Positions 43,681-52,602 of a DNA stretch of 64,000 nucleotides are shown one piece after another. A model generated the notes under the pieces. It made no database searches. It saw only the letters and a list, made by a program, of their open reading frames with translations, and was not told the origin of the DNA. How positions within the stretch are numbered: position 1 is the stretch's first letter; every line of letters begins with the position of its first letter. A program made the translations under genes and the position numbers. The DNA comes from Marispirochaeta sp963667435. GTDB taxonomy: Bacteria; Spirochaetota; Spirochaetia; JC444; Marispirochaetaceae. Location of the stretch: positions 1,860,001 through 1,924,000 of the forward strand of contig OY763414.1 in NCBI GenBank assembly GCA_963667435.1, read 5' to 3'.

Positions 43681-44418
43681 ATGAAATTACGATCAAAACA
43701 CCTTGCACCGATTATCGCACTTGCATTCATTGCCGGAATAGGACTTACCATGTTTTTCAACCTCTGGATCACAGAATCCAGCAAGATACCGGCAACCTAT
43801 TTAAGCGGTGAATTTGCAGGAGAATACAATCCCGGAGATATCCGGGGCTCCTACTCCTTCGACGATATAGAGGAGGCGTTCAAGGTTCCTGTCGAGGTTC
43901 TGGCAAAGGCCTTCGGCGTGGAAGACAGGGCAAAACCCGGAGACTTTCAGGCCAAGGAACTGGAAGAAATGTATGGACCACAAGATGACGGCGGAGAGGT
44001 TGAAACCGACGCAGTACGACTTTTTACAGCCCTCTATACAGGACGTCCCTATACCCCGGAAGAGACAACCCGGCTACCCAACCCGGCAGTAGCTCTGCTG
44101 AAGGATAAACTCAGTACTGCCGACTTCCAGGCTCTGCAGAAAATTGCCGTAAGCCTTGGTGATCTGCAGCCTGCAGACTCCACGGAGGGAACCGTTGCTG
44201 CTGAGGAACACTCAGCAGATGAGGAAATCGCCATAAAGGGAAAAACAACCTTTGATGATCTGCTCACCTGGGGCCTCACCAAAGAGGAAATTGAGGGTAT
44301 ACTGGGGATGCCGATGGGTACGCGGGCTACAGCAGTACGGGACTTTGTAATGGAAAAGGGGCTTGAGTTCTCCGAGTATAAGGACAAGCTGCAGAGTCTG
44401 CTGGACGCGAAAAACTGA
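43681..44418 (+). CDS. Membrane-anchored partner of the NapH-like protein
   Basis: An N-terminal hydrophobic anchor (PIIALAFIAGIGLTMFFNLW) is followed by a 200-residue soluble domain. It holds two similar helical segments, SFDDIEEAFKVPVEVLAKA (about 57-75) and TFDDLLTWGLTKEEIEGIL (about 187-205), which look like an internal repeat. It follows the Fe-S gene by 1 nt. No cofactor motif is visible. Proteins of this type sit next to NapH-like genes and may shape or stabilise the electron carrier, but I do not know a confirmed function. Confidence 0.75.
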   Translation: MKLRSKHLAPIIALAFIAGIGLTMFFNLWITESSKIPATYLSGEFAGEYNPGDIRGSYSFDDIEEAFKVPVEVLAKAFGVEDRAKPGDFQAKELEEMYGPQDDGGEVETDAVRLFTALYTGRPYTPEETTRLPNPAVALLKDKLSTADFQALQKIAVSLGDLQPADSTEGTVAAEEHSADEEIAIKGKTTFDDLLTWGLTKEEIEGILGMPMGTRATAVRDFVMEKGLEFSEYKDKLQSLLDAKN

Positions 44419-44442
44419 TTCAGGACCTGACAGGAGAAAGAT

Positions 44443-45129
44443 ATGACCGTCTATATTGTGGAAGACAACCCCAATGTACGTGAAGCGCTGGCGGGATATC
44501 TCAAACTTGAAGGAATAGAGGTCGCCGAATTCGGCGACCTCACATCGGCCGAAAGCGCGTTGAAACGGGATTCTCCGGACCTGCTGGTTCTGGATGTAAT
44601 GCTTCCCGACGGTGACGGTTTCATGTTTGCCAAAACCCTGAAGAAGAGGCTGGATGTACCGATCCTTTTTCTCACAGCCAGAGACCAGGAGTCTGACCGC
44701 ATAACCGGACTGGAATTAGGTGCAGATGATTATGTAATCAAGCCCTTCAGCCCCCGGGAGGTGGTACTCAGAATACAGGCAATCCTGAAAAGGACACTTG
44801 CTGCAGGAACAGAGAAACAGGAAAACGGTGTATTCACTCTCGACACAGACCGTCTGGAACTGCAGAAGGAGACCCACCGGATTCTGGTAAACGGTAATGC
44901 TGCTGCTCTGACTGCTGCGGAATGGAATATTCTGATACATCTCATAGACCATCAACCACAGGTTTTCAACCGTCTCCAGCTGCTGGAAAGCTGCCTTGGC
45001 TCCCTTGCAGAAGGCTCTGAGCGAACCATTGATACTCATATAAAGAACCTGCGGCGAAAGCTTGAAAATGAAAACTGGCTGGAAACCGTACGGGGCTTCG
45101 GTTACCGCTTCAATGGTGAACCGGAATGA
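44443..45129 (+). CDS. OmpR-family response regulator
   Basis: The receiver has the acidic pair EDN, phosphoacceptor in LLVLDVMLPDGDG and Lys in VIKPFSPREV. A winged-helix DNA-binding domain follows (about 135-225, with ERTIDTHIKNLRRKLE and VRGFGYRF). Length 228 is standard. It shares 4 nt with the kinase gene. The 11-bp direct repeats at 42710 are its likely binding site, so the operon would be autoregulated. Confidence 0.95.
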   Translation: MTVYIVEDNPNVREALAGYLKLEGIEVAEFGDLTSAESALKRDSPDLLVLDVMLPDGDGFMFAKTLKKRLDVPILFLTARDQESDRITGLELGADDYVIKPFSPREVVLRIQAILKRTLAAGTEKQENGVFTLDTDRLELQKETHRILVNGNAAALTAAEWNILIHLIDHQPQVFNRLQLLESCLGSLAEGSERTIDTHIKNLRRKLENENWLETVRGFGYRFNGEPE

Positions 45130-46391
45130 AAACCGCCAGATCCTATCTTTTGCAGGGGTTCATCCTCGCTTTTCTGCTGCTTATACTTACCCAGGTGCTG
45201 ATTCTAACCCTGGGGATGACCCCGATTATGAACACCTACAGTAAAAATCAGTCAGCCTATCTGCAGGATCTGGCCAGAAAAATTCTGATAAATCCCCAGA
45301 GTGTCTCCGTCTCGGCACCGGAACATGCAGGCCCGTTCTTTGTTTTTTCTGCGGATAAAACCCTGCTCTACACCAACCGGGGCAAGGGAAGGTCCATTCC
45401 CCAGGCCGACTATACCCCCATTGAGTATAAGGGGTCGATAATAGGCTACTACTATGCGGGAGAGCTCCGCTTTCTCGATTCCAATGCAAACAGACTTTTT
45501 ATGACAGGCCTCACCCTGCTGTTTGCCGGCTCCATTGTATTCTCCCTACTTATTGCGGCTATTGCAGCACTGATGATTGCCAGACGCATTACCGCACCTG
45601 TTGCCCTGCTGCAGCAGGATATCAATGCCCTGCAGGATCTCAAACCTGTGGAATCAAGAGAACTCCCGGTGGAGGAACTCAGTGGTATCTCCAGAAGCCT
45701 TCATACGGTAAGCACGCTCCTTGCCGGGGAAGAGGAATATAAGCGACAGTGGATGCAGAATATTGCCCATGATTTGCGCACCCCGATAAGCGGCCTGAGA
45801 GGACAGCTTGAAGGAATGAGAGACGGGGTTCTTCCGGCAGTACCGGAACGATTCAACAATACTCTGGTGGAGGTACAGCGGCTGGAAGAACTGGCCCAGG
45901 CTGTAAGCGAGCTGTACCGCCTGGAGAACCTGCGCACAATTGAGACCTCTCAGTTCTCAGCTCAACGCTTTGCAAGTGAACTTGAGGCATCTTTCGGTCC
46001 GTCCCTGAATGCTCAACAGATGGAGTTTGTTATAGAGATACAGACGGAGGGCCTGACGGCAAACCAGTCACTTTTAACCAGAGCGGTGGGAAATATCATA
46101 GGAAATGCAGTGAAATATGCCGGAGAAGGAACAAGGGTAATCCTTCGCATCGAGAAACAGGCATCAGATCAGATTATAAAAATTTCCAACAACGGTCCTT
46201 CCATACCGGAGGACAGACTGGACAGAATATTTCAACGCTTTTTCCGGGGAGAGTGGAGCAGAACCAGTACAGGTACAGGACTGGGTCTTAATATTGCCGC
46301 GGAAATTGTACATCGCCATCATGGCAGCCTCAAGGCGGAAAATCTCCATTCCGGAGGAGTCGAATTTATTATAACCATTCCGAACAAGTAG
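45126..46391 (+). CDS. HAMP-containing sensor histidine kinase
   Basis: Two membrane helices (about 8-32 and 118-146) flank an extracytoplasmic sensor of about 85 residues, followed by HAMP, HisKA (NIAHDLRTPISGLRGQ with the phosphorylated His) and HATPase domains (GNAVKYAGEG, GTGLGLNIAAEIV). All catalytic boxes are present. It partners the OmpR-type regulator encoded 4 nt earlier. The sensor region has no recognised fold; given the operon, redox or metal stress is a reasonable guess. Confidence 0.94.
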   Translation: MKTARSYLLQGFILAFLLLILTQVLILTLGMTPIMNTYSKNQSAYLQDLARKILINPQSVSVSAPEHAGPFFVFSADKTLLYTNRGKGRSIPQADYTPIEYKGSIIGYYYAGELRFLDSNANRLFMTGLTLLFAGSIVFSLLIAAIAALMIARRITAPVALLQQDINALQDLKPVESRELPVEELSGISRSLHTVSTLLAGEEEYKRQWMQNIAHDLRTPISGLRGQLEGMRDGVLPAVPERFNNTLVEVQRLEELAQAVSELYRLENLRTIETSQFSAQRFASELEASFGPSLNAQQMEFVIEIQTEGLTANQSLLTRAVGNIIGNAVKYAGEGTRVILRIEKQASDQIIKISNNGPSIPEDRLDRIFQRFFRGEWSRTSTGTGLGLNIAAEIVHRHHGSLKAENLHSGGVEFIITIPNK

Positions 46392-46428
46392 CGTTTTTAC
46401 AGTCATTTTGTTATAGTTGAAAGTAAGC

Positions 46429-47442
46429 ATGAATGTAATTGATAACCGTCAGACCGCGATCCTGTCAGCAATGCTGAAGCTCATGGTCATTTTCGGTTCC
46501 ATAGCTTTTATCCCGAGCCTCTTCGCCTGTTTTTATGAAGGCCTGTATCTCCTTGCAGTGATAGATACCATCTGCTATGCAGCGCTTATCTCCGCATATC
46601 TGGGGAAATTACATTACATATTTCGACTAATCATGGTTCTGTTTGTTTCACTGGTTCTGGGAGGAGCAGTCCTTTTCTATACCGGAACAGACGGCGCAGG
46701 CTACCTCTGGCTTATATTCGCCGTATTTATTGCGGCCCTTTTTGGAAAAAGAACCGCCATTGTTCTTACCGTAAGCGCAACCCAGGGTATCCTGCTACTG
46801 TACGTAGTACTGAATATACTTCATATTCTTAACTTTTCCACTTCGCTTCTCGGCATGCTCACTATCAGTGCAAACATGCTTATCATATCAGGGACAGTTG
46901 CATACATAGTCAATTATCTGCTCAAGTCCCTGACACATGAACTTGGACAAAGAGAGAAGCTGCTGCGCCTGTTGCGCCACCGTATAATGAACAACCTGCA
47001 GACCCTGGAAAGCCTCGTTTCTCTGGAAAAATCTTCAGGAATCCACTCCCGGGATCTCCAGAGAAGAATAGAAGCTCTCTCAACTGCCACAGGCCTTCTC
47101 CTAGAGAAAGAATCCCGGCAGGAGGTGGCGCTGCCGGAACTGTTGAGACTTCTGGCCCGGGATATAGCAGTGGTGGTATCCGACGAAAGTGATCAGACAA
47201 TGATGATTTCAGCGGAAAGGCTTACGGAAATGACCATCGGGTTCAGTGATCTGCTGAACGCACTCAAACCCTACGGACCGGTGTATGTGCGTATAAGGAC
47301 AATTCTGCAAATCTCGACGGAAAAGAACCTTCCCCCGGATAACGATCTGAATCATCTTTTTGCAAACTGCCTGATGCCCGAATCATGGCTCGATAGAAAT
47401 CACCTCCACGGAACTCCGCTCAAAATAGATCTGACAGGCTAA
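46429..47442 (+). CDS. Six-helix membrane protein with HisKA_2-like segment but no recognisable ATPase domain
   Basis: About six membrane helices (residues 10-165) precede LLRLLRHRIMNNLQTLESLV, which matches the HisKA_2/HWE dimerisation motif containing the phosphorylated His. The region after it, where an ATPase domain should be, shows no N, G1 or G2 box. It ends within about 140 residues, so the protein may receive phosphate rather than make it, or only sense and dimerise. ATG 46429 was preferred to a TTG at 46417. It follows the kinase gene by 37 nt, and its stop overlaps the SDR gene end by 4 nt. Confidence 0.72.
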   Translation: MNVIDNRQTAILSAMLKLMVIFGSIAFIPSLFACFYEGLYLLAVIDTICYAALISAYLGKLHYIFRLIMVLFVSLVLGGAVLFYTGTDGAGYLWLIFAVFIAALFGKRTAIVLTVSATQGILLLYVVLNILHILNFSTSLLGMLTISANMLIISGTVAYIVNYLLKSLTHELGQREKLLRLLRHRIMNNLQTLESLVSLEKSSGIHSRDLQRRIEALSTATGLLLEKESRQEVALPELLRLLARDIAVVVSDESDQTMMISAERLTEMTIGFSDLLNALKPYGPVYVRIRTILQISTEKNLPPDNDLNHLFANCLMPESWLDRNHLHGTPLKIDLTG

Positions 47443-48203
47443 ATAGCTGCGGTAATTCCCCCGTCTACATATATCAGCTGTCCATTAATAAAATTGGATG
47501 CTTCAGATGAGAGAAACAGGAGTGTGCCGATCAACTCTTCGGGATCCCCCCATCGTCCGGCAGGAGTTCTTCCACAGATCCAGGAGTCAAAAGCAGGATC
47601 ATCCTTGAGCGGTTTTGTCATTTCCGTGGCGAAATAGCCGGGCCCGATTCCGTTTATCTGAATACCGTATTTTGCCCAGTCCACGGTCATTCCCTTGGTG
47701 AGCATTTTTATGCCCCCCTTGGATGCAGCATAAGGTGCAATTGTGTTGCGTCCAAGATCACTCTGCAGGCTGCAGATATTGATAATCTTGCCGGCTTTTC
47801 TCTCTATCATGCCCTTCACAACAGCCTTGGAGACAAGGAAAGCCCCGGTAAGATTGATATCAAGGATCTTCCGCCATTCATCTTCGGGAAAATCCTCCAG
47901 TGGAGCCCTGTACTGAACACCGGCATTGTTTACCAGCACATCAATATTTCCGATTCTGGAGTGAATTTCATCGATTCCTCTGTTTATGCTGGCTGAATCG
48001 GAAATATCAAAGGACACAACCTCCGTTTCGAGCTCTTCCTTCGCAAGTTCCGCCTTAGCTTTTTCAAGTTGTTCAGGGTTCCTGCCGTTCAGGATTACCC
48101 TGGCACCCGCTTTTGCCAGTCCCTTTGCAAGGATAAAACCAAGCCCGCGGCTTGAACCGGTAATTAGAACAATCTTTCCAGCTACATTAAACAAATTCTC
48201 CAT
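47439..48203 (-). CDS. SDR oxidoreductase, gluconate 5-dehydrogenase-like
   Basis: A short-chain dehydrogenase of about 254 residues with cofactor motif TGSSRGLG, NNAG, catalytic Ser in CSLQSD and YAASKGG (Tyr, Lys). The sequence resembles IdnO/gluconate-5-dehydrogenase, which interconverts gluconate and 5-keto-gluconate; the substrate is not proven. Two tandem ATG codons lie at 48206 and 48203, and AAAGGAG sits at better spacing for the second. It follows the DctP-like sensor gene and may process the sugar acid imported by TRAP operon 2. Confidence 0.9.
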   Translation of the reverse strand: MENLFNVAGKIVLITGSSRGLGFILAKGLAKAGARVILNGRNPEQLEKAKAELAKEELETEVVSFDISDSASINRGIDEIHSRIGNIDVLVNNAGVQYRAPLEDFPEDEWRKILDINLTGAFLVSKAVVKGMIERKAGKIINICSLQSDLGRNTIAPYAASKGGIKMLTKGMTVDWAKYGIQINGIGPGYFATEMTKPLKDDPAFDSWICGRTPAGRWGDPEELIGTLLFLSSEASNFINGQLIYVDGGITAAI

Positions 48204-48249
48204 CATATTTCTCCTTTTCTCCTTCTGAAAATCCGGAACAGTCAGTCGC

Positions 48250-49098
48250 TTACTCATCGTTTAAACCTGAATAGAAGGCAATCTCAGACTCGCTGAGTCG
48301 GATCATCTCAGAAGCAGTTTCCCCGAAATGCGCCGCAAACCTGAGCAGAGCATCATGCAGCTCTGCATCAAGGTTTTCAATAAGGTCCGCGTTTCCCAGC
48401 ATAAGAAATCTCGCCTGGGTATTACCGGAAGCATACTGGGAAGATGTCCACTGATTCCAGTCCTGATAATACCAGTCAAGAAGATCAAGTACAACAAAAC
48501 CTGCCCTTCCTTCCCGAACAGTCTTCAGAAGCAGATCTGAGCTTTCAACAAGTGGTGTGAGATTCAGATTGCGAAAACGATTATCCAGGACACTATCTCC
48601 GTTAACCACTGCGACGGTATTGGTATTATAGGTAAGTTTGTCCCGAATCTTCCAGATGTACTGAACCGGACTGCTGATCTCCGCAAGCCGGACAGTACCG
48701 CCGGCTGCATCCCTGTTTTCGTTGTACAGTTCCTCTCTCACAAGGCAAATTTCTATGGTGCCCCTTGAGGTACCCTTGAGAATCTGCTCATCCGGACCGA
48801 GTGTCCCTTCGGGATAGATCTCAACGATAAACTTCAGATCCGTACTGGTCTCCAGCACCGTTGCAAAATCCTGACTCAATGCCTGATGCAGAGGGTGATA
48901 CCGGGGAAGACTGTGGGCGATTTTTATTACCTGGAATGAAACAGCTTCGTTGCCAAGACGGTAACTTCGTCCCTGCTCGGAGATATGGGGGAGTCCTGAA
49001 GGAACAAAATAGGGAAGAATAATTATATAAGCAATACTTACTATAACAATGAAAGCAACTATGATACTGAGGATAATGAGTATGAATGAGTTTTTCAT
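48250..49098 (-). CDS. Membrane-anchored DctP-like binding protein
   Basis: A long N-terminal hydrophobic segment (about 5-30) without an obvious cleavage site anchors a roughly 230-residue domain resembling a shortened TRAP binding protein (IKIAHSLPRYHPLHQALSQ, EIYPEGTLGPDEQILKG). TRAP permease subunits are not adjacent on this strand. It overlaps by 4 nt the gene for a membrane AraC regulator. The pairing suggests a solute sensor that reports to that regulator rather than a transporter part; this is inference. Confidence 0.75.
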   Translation of the reverse strand: MKNSFILIILSIIVAFIVIVSIAYIIILPYFVPSGLPHISEQGRSYRLGNEAVSFQVIKIAHSLPRYHPLHQALSQDFATVLETSTDLKFIVEIYPEGTLGPDEQILKGTSRGTIEICLVREELYNENRDAAGGTVRLAEISSPVQYIWKIRDKLTYNTNTVAVVNGDSVLDNRFRNLNLTPLVESSDLLLKTVREGRAGFVVLDLLDWYYQDWNQWTSSQYASGNTQARFLMLGNADLIENLDAELHDALLRFAAHFGETASEMIRLSESEIAFYSGLNDE

Positions 49099-51320
49099 TT
49101 TGCCCTTCCCGTTGAGAGAACCGCGCTTCTATAGCGTCCGGGAGAGAGGCCTTCATATTTTTTAAAGACCCGGATAAAGGTCTGTAGATTGGCAAAACCC
49201 GCCAAGGAAGCCACCTGATGCACGGGAAGATCCATCTGCTTCAGAAGCTCCCGGGCGGAATCAATCCTGCGACGGTTGAGATAATCGACATAGTTGGTGC
49301 CGTAGTGCTCCTTGAACACCCGGCTTACATAGCTTGCGCTCAAGCCCACGGCATCACCGATATCCACCAGAGAAAGCCCGGGATTATCCAGATTTTCATC
49401 GATATAGGCAGCAATATTGCGCGCGCTTCCACCGGTCTTCTCAAGGCTGCCATCCCTGAGTTCCCGGGCAGCCCGGGTACAGACCGGAATCAGCCAGGTA
49501 TAGATCTCCTCCAGGGTTTCCAGATCGGCAAGTTCACCGTACAGGTCACCGCTGCATTCTGATCCCTCCGCCAGATCAAGTCCACAGCTTATCTCTTTAA
49601 TGCGGGCTGCAATCCTGTTAAAAACCTCCCTGACAGCAAAGGTATCCCTGGAGCTTAAACTGCGAATTCTATCCATCAGAGAGTCCACCACGAAAGGAAC
49701 ATCCTTCTCGTTTCCGTTCTCCACACAATGAATCAGAGTCTTTTCCATTTCAGGCCCCGGAAAAGGATCCTCCCGGCGGCTCTCTTCAAAGCGCGAGGAC
49801 TCAATCACTGTTCCGCCCCCCTCATAGAGACGAAAACCCAGGGCGGTACGAGCCTGATCATAGGAAATATGCACCTCTTTAAGGCTGGAACAGGGCTGGC
49901 CGATGCCACAGGTAACAGAAAAGGGGAAATCCCTTTTTACCATGGAAACAACCCTGCGGGAGATGTTCCGTACCATACGCTCTGTATCAGCGGGGCTTTC
50001 ACTTGTATTTAACAGCAGACCGATATTGCCGCCTTCCCGCTCGGCGCATATATTCGGAACCCCCGGGGGCACGGATTCTCCAATTCTCTGACGAAGTGTA
50101 CTTTTAAGAAGCCGCAAGGAAACCTGATCCCGGGAGAGAACTATCCGGCGGTAATGATCAATGCCGAAGACAAGCACAATAAACCGGGGATGAGCAAACT
50201 GTATTCCGATAAGATCCAGAGCAGACCTGAAATCGTCTTCACCGTTGAGCTTGTTGGTAAGCAGATGGTGCAGCACATTCGCCTGCATTATCGGAAGGGC
50301 ACTCTCCAGCTGACGATTTGAGCTGTCTAACATCTGCACCGGAAGGTACATCCGCCGGGATATCCGGATAACAACAAGAAAAATGGAGCCCACCGCCAGC
50401 AGGATAATAAAGGAGTTGATAAGAAGCATACGCCGCTCAAGGGAAAGAAGTTCCCGCAGGCCAACCTGATAAACAAAGACCCACCGGGTATGCGCCGCTG
50501 AGGCAAATGCCATTATACGATTTAAACCACCCACTTTTCTGACGTAATAACCGGAATCGGTATCCAAAGCCAGTTGCAGCACCGGGTCATCACCGCTGAA
50601 ATTGCCCACCAGGCCTGAATCGGGATGATCCAGAATATAACCCGTATCATTCAGGACATAGGCCTGATGACCTCCTTCGTACAATTGATGGTATCCGGAA
50701 AAGAGCTTCTCGCGATTGATATTAACTATAAGACCTGCACCTTTATCCCAGCTTCCGGAGGGAAGATTCCCCAGCAGACTGATTACCGACAGAGACTTGC
50801 TGTTCCGGTCTTTGATAGCCCGGGTAGGCAGCCGCCGGATTCCCAGAAAATGGCTGTTGAAGGCATCCACCCAGCCGGTGTCTGTGAAGGTGGTAATGGA
50901 GTCAAGTCCGCCGTTGGAGGAAAGAATTAATCCTTCCACAGAACTGTACAGATAAATGGAACTGATAAAATCGTATGAAGAAATTAGAGAGTTCATGGCA
51001 TCGAGAATACGGGTGTTACGATAATAGTTATCCGGATCCGGATCAATGACAAAGGAGATAACATCCTCGTCGCTGCCTACGACGGACATCATCTTTTCCA
51101 CTCCCCGGATGCTCTCATCAAGAGAAGCAGAATAGGAAGACAGGCTCTGACTCATGCTGAGGAGATAGTTCTGCCGGGTATAGGAAAATACCAGATGATT
51201 AAGGAGAAAGCTGATTATCAGCACCGGAAGAATAGATACAGAGAGAATCCTGATCAGTATACGTACAAAGCCGGAAGAGGATTCCTGCAGGCCCCCGGAG
51301 GGATTTATAGTGTCACTCAC
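49095..51320 (-). CDS. Transmembrane AraC-family regulator
   Basis: Residues about 19-42 and 300-322 are membrane helices flanking a 250-residue extracytoplasmic cache-like sensor. A cytoplasmic region of unknown fold follows, and the C-terminus carries the AraC double helix-turn-helix (LVDIGDAVGLSASYVSRVF and VASLAGFANLQTFIRVFKKYEG). The regulator combines sensing and DNA binding in one 741-residue protein without a receiver domain. It is divergent from TRAP operon 2, 211 nt away, and the adjacent DctP-like protein may present the ligand. Confidence 0.9.
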   Translation of the reverse strand: MSDTINPSGGLQESSSGFVRILIRILSVSILPVLIISFLLNHLVFSYTRQNYLLSMSQSLSSYSASLDESIRGVEKMMSVVGSDEDVISFVIDPDPDNYYRNTRILDAMNSLISSYDFISSIYLYSSVEGLILSSNGGLDSITTFTDTGWVDAFNSHFLGIRRLPTRAIKDRNSKSLSVISLLGNLPSGSWDKGAGLIVNINREKLFSGYHQLYEGGHQAYVLNDTGYILDHPDSGLVGNFSGDDPVLQLALDTDSGYYVRKVGGLNRIMAFASAAHTRWVFVYQVGLRELLSLERRMLLINSFIILLAVGSIFLVVIRISRRMYLPVQMLDSSNRQLESALPIMQANVLHHLLTNKLNGEDDFRSALDLIGIQFAHPRFIVLVFGIDHYRRIVLSRDQVSLRLLKSTLRQRIGESVPPGVPNICAEREGGNIGLLLNTSESPADTERMVRNISRRVVSMVKRDFPFSVTCGIGQPCSSLKEVHISYDQARTALGFRLYEGGGTVIESSRFEESRREDPFPGPEMEKTLIHCVENGNEKDVPFVVDSLMDRIRSLSSRDTFAVREVFNRIAARIKEISCGLDLAEGSECSGDLYGELADLETLEEIYTWLIPVCTRAARELRDGSLEKTGGSARNIAAYIDENLDNPGLSLVDIGDAVGLSASYVSRVFKEHYGTNYVDYLNRRRIDSARELLKQMDLPVHQVASLAGFANLQTFIRVFKKYEGLSPGRYRSAVLSTGRAK

Positions 51321-51350
51321 CTGAGAATCAATTATACAAATTTGCGCTTC

Positions 51351-51379
51351 TTTGTCATCACACTATCATTTTTTGTCAT
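51351..51379. promoter_or_regulatory. Direct repeat with 21-bp period, candidate AraC-type operator
   Basis: TTTGTCAT lies at 51351-51358 and again at 51372-51379, two helical turns apart. The spacing matches AraC-family sites, where the two helix-turn-helix units of each subunit bind neighbouring major grooves. The site sits between the membrane AraC gene and TRAP operon 2. Confidence 0.5.
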
Positions 51380-51383
51380 TGCT

Positions 51384-51408
51384 GTTAAAAAACTATTAAT
51401 TTTTTAAC
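51384..51408. repeat. AT-rich inverted repeat upstream of TRAP operon 2
   Basis: GTTAAAAAA and TTTTTTAAC form a perfect 9-bp inverted repeat around a 7-nt centre. It could be an operator or a weak bidirectional terminator. Confidence 0.5.
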
Positions 51409-51531
51409 ATTAGAGAGTAATATTTTATCGTTACAAAAGTGTCGATTTACAGATTTCCATACCCCCTCCAATAATCATGATACGACAGCTGATTATCCGG
51501 CTGTCAAATTCATACAGGAGGTTTCACTCAA

Positions 51532-52518
51532 ATGAAACGAGCTTTGATTGTACTCTCTATCATCAGCCTGCTGTTCTCCGGCCTTTTCGCCGAGGGAAAA
51601 CAGGAAGCAGCCGACAGCTATACTCTTCGGCTTTCTCACGTACTCCCTACCGACCACCAGAACCATAAAACTGCACTTAAGTTTGCCGAACTGGTTAAGG
51701 AAAAAACCGGCGGCAAGGTAACTATCGAAGTTTTCCCTGCAGCACAGTTAGGTAACGAAAAAGAGATCATCGACGCGGTGGCAATGGGTACCCTCGATTT
51801 CGCACTCTGCGGATTCGGCGAGGTAACCAAGCGTTTCCCCGTTTCCGGGATCTTTGATGCACCCTTTGTATTCCGCAACCGCGAACACCTTGCTGAAGTC
51901 TACAAAACTGATGTGTTCTGGAACATCATGGAAGACATGAAGAAGGTCAACATCGAAATGATTGCTCCCGGCTACTATGGTACCCGTCACGTGACCACCA
52001 CCAACACCCCTGCAAAAACTCCTGCCGACCTGAACGGCCTCAAGCTGCGCTGCCCCGATCAGCCCATGTTTGTTGCCACCACCAAGGCCATGGGTGCTAC
52101 TCCCACTCCTATGGCATTCTCCGAGGTTTACCTCGCACTCCAGCAGGGTGTAGCTGACGGACAGGAAAACCCTGCAGCTGCTATTACTTCAATGAAGTTC
52201 TATGAGGTTCAGAAGTACCTGATTAAAACCGGTCACATCATCTATGGAAACCACATTTTCGGCAGCACCAAAACACTGGACAAGCTTCCCGCAGATCTCC
52301 GTGCAGCAATCGAAGAGGCTGGTAAAGAGGTATCCGAGTACTGGATCAATGCATCTTTTGCAGATGAAGACGCACTTCTTAACGGCCTTGTAGACAAGGG
52401 CATGACCATCATCGAGCCGGACATTGATGCTTTCGTAAAGAATGCACAGTTCATCTACGATGAGAATGAATCTGTCTGGGGCAAGGGCCTCCTCGAAACC
52501 CTCCGGGCAGTTAAATAA
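51532..52518 (+). CDS. dctP: TRAP transporter substrate-binding protein (operon 2)
   Basis: A signal peptide (VLSIISLLFSGLFAEGK) is followed by the DctP fold: RLSHVLPTDHQNHKTALKFAE, the ligand-binding Arg in LKLRCPDQPMF, and ALQQGVADGQENP. Its 328 residues are normal for the family. AGGAGG lies before the ATG. A hairpin separates it from the membrane subunits, and the operon ends in a zinc dehydrogenase, so the ligand is probably a sugar acid or polyol-derived acid. Confidence 0.95.
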   Translation: MKRALIVLSIISLLFSGLFAEGKQEAADSYTLRLSHVLPTDHQNHKTALKFAELVKEKTGGKVTIEVFPAAQLGNEKEIIDAVAMGTLDFALCGFGEVTKRFPVSGIFDAPFVFRNREHLAEVYKTDVFWNIMEDMKKVNIEMIAPGYYGTRHVTTTNTPAKTPADLNGLKLRCPDQPMFVATTKAMGATPTPMAFSEVYLALQQGVADGQENPAAAITSMKFYEVQKYLIKTGHIIYGNHIFGSTKTLDKLPADLRAAIEEAGKEVSEYWINASFADEDALLNGLVDKGMTIIEPDIDAFVKNAQFIYDENESVWGKGLLETLRAVK

Positions 52519-52546
52519 GCTAACCGGGAAATTAAATCTCGAGCAG

Positions 52547-52580
52547 AAGGAAGAGTGTCCCCGGGGGGACACTCTTCCTT
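52547..52580 (+). promoter_or_regulatory. Stem-loop between dctP and dctQ (operon 2)
   Basis: A 14-bp perfect stem (AAGGAAGAGTGTCC paired with GGACACTCTTCCTT) has a 6-nt loop and no T-run. It parallels the hairpin in the first TRAP operon and probably sets the ratio of binding protein to membrane subunits. Confidence 0.78.
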
Positions 52581-52602
52581 ACTGCCATTTTGGGAGTTTT
52601 TC

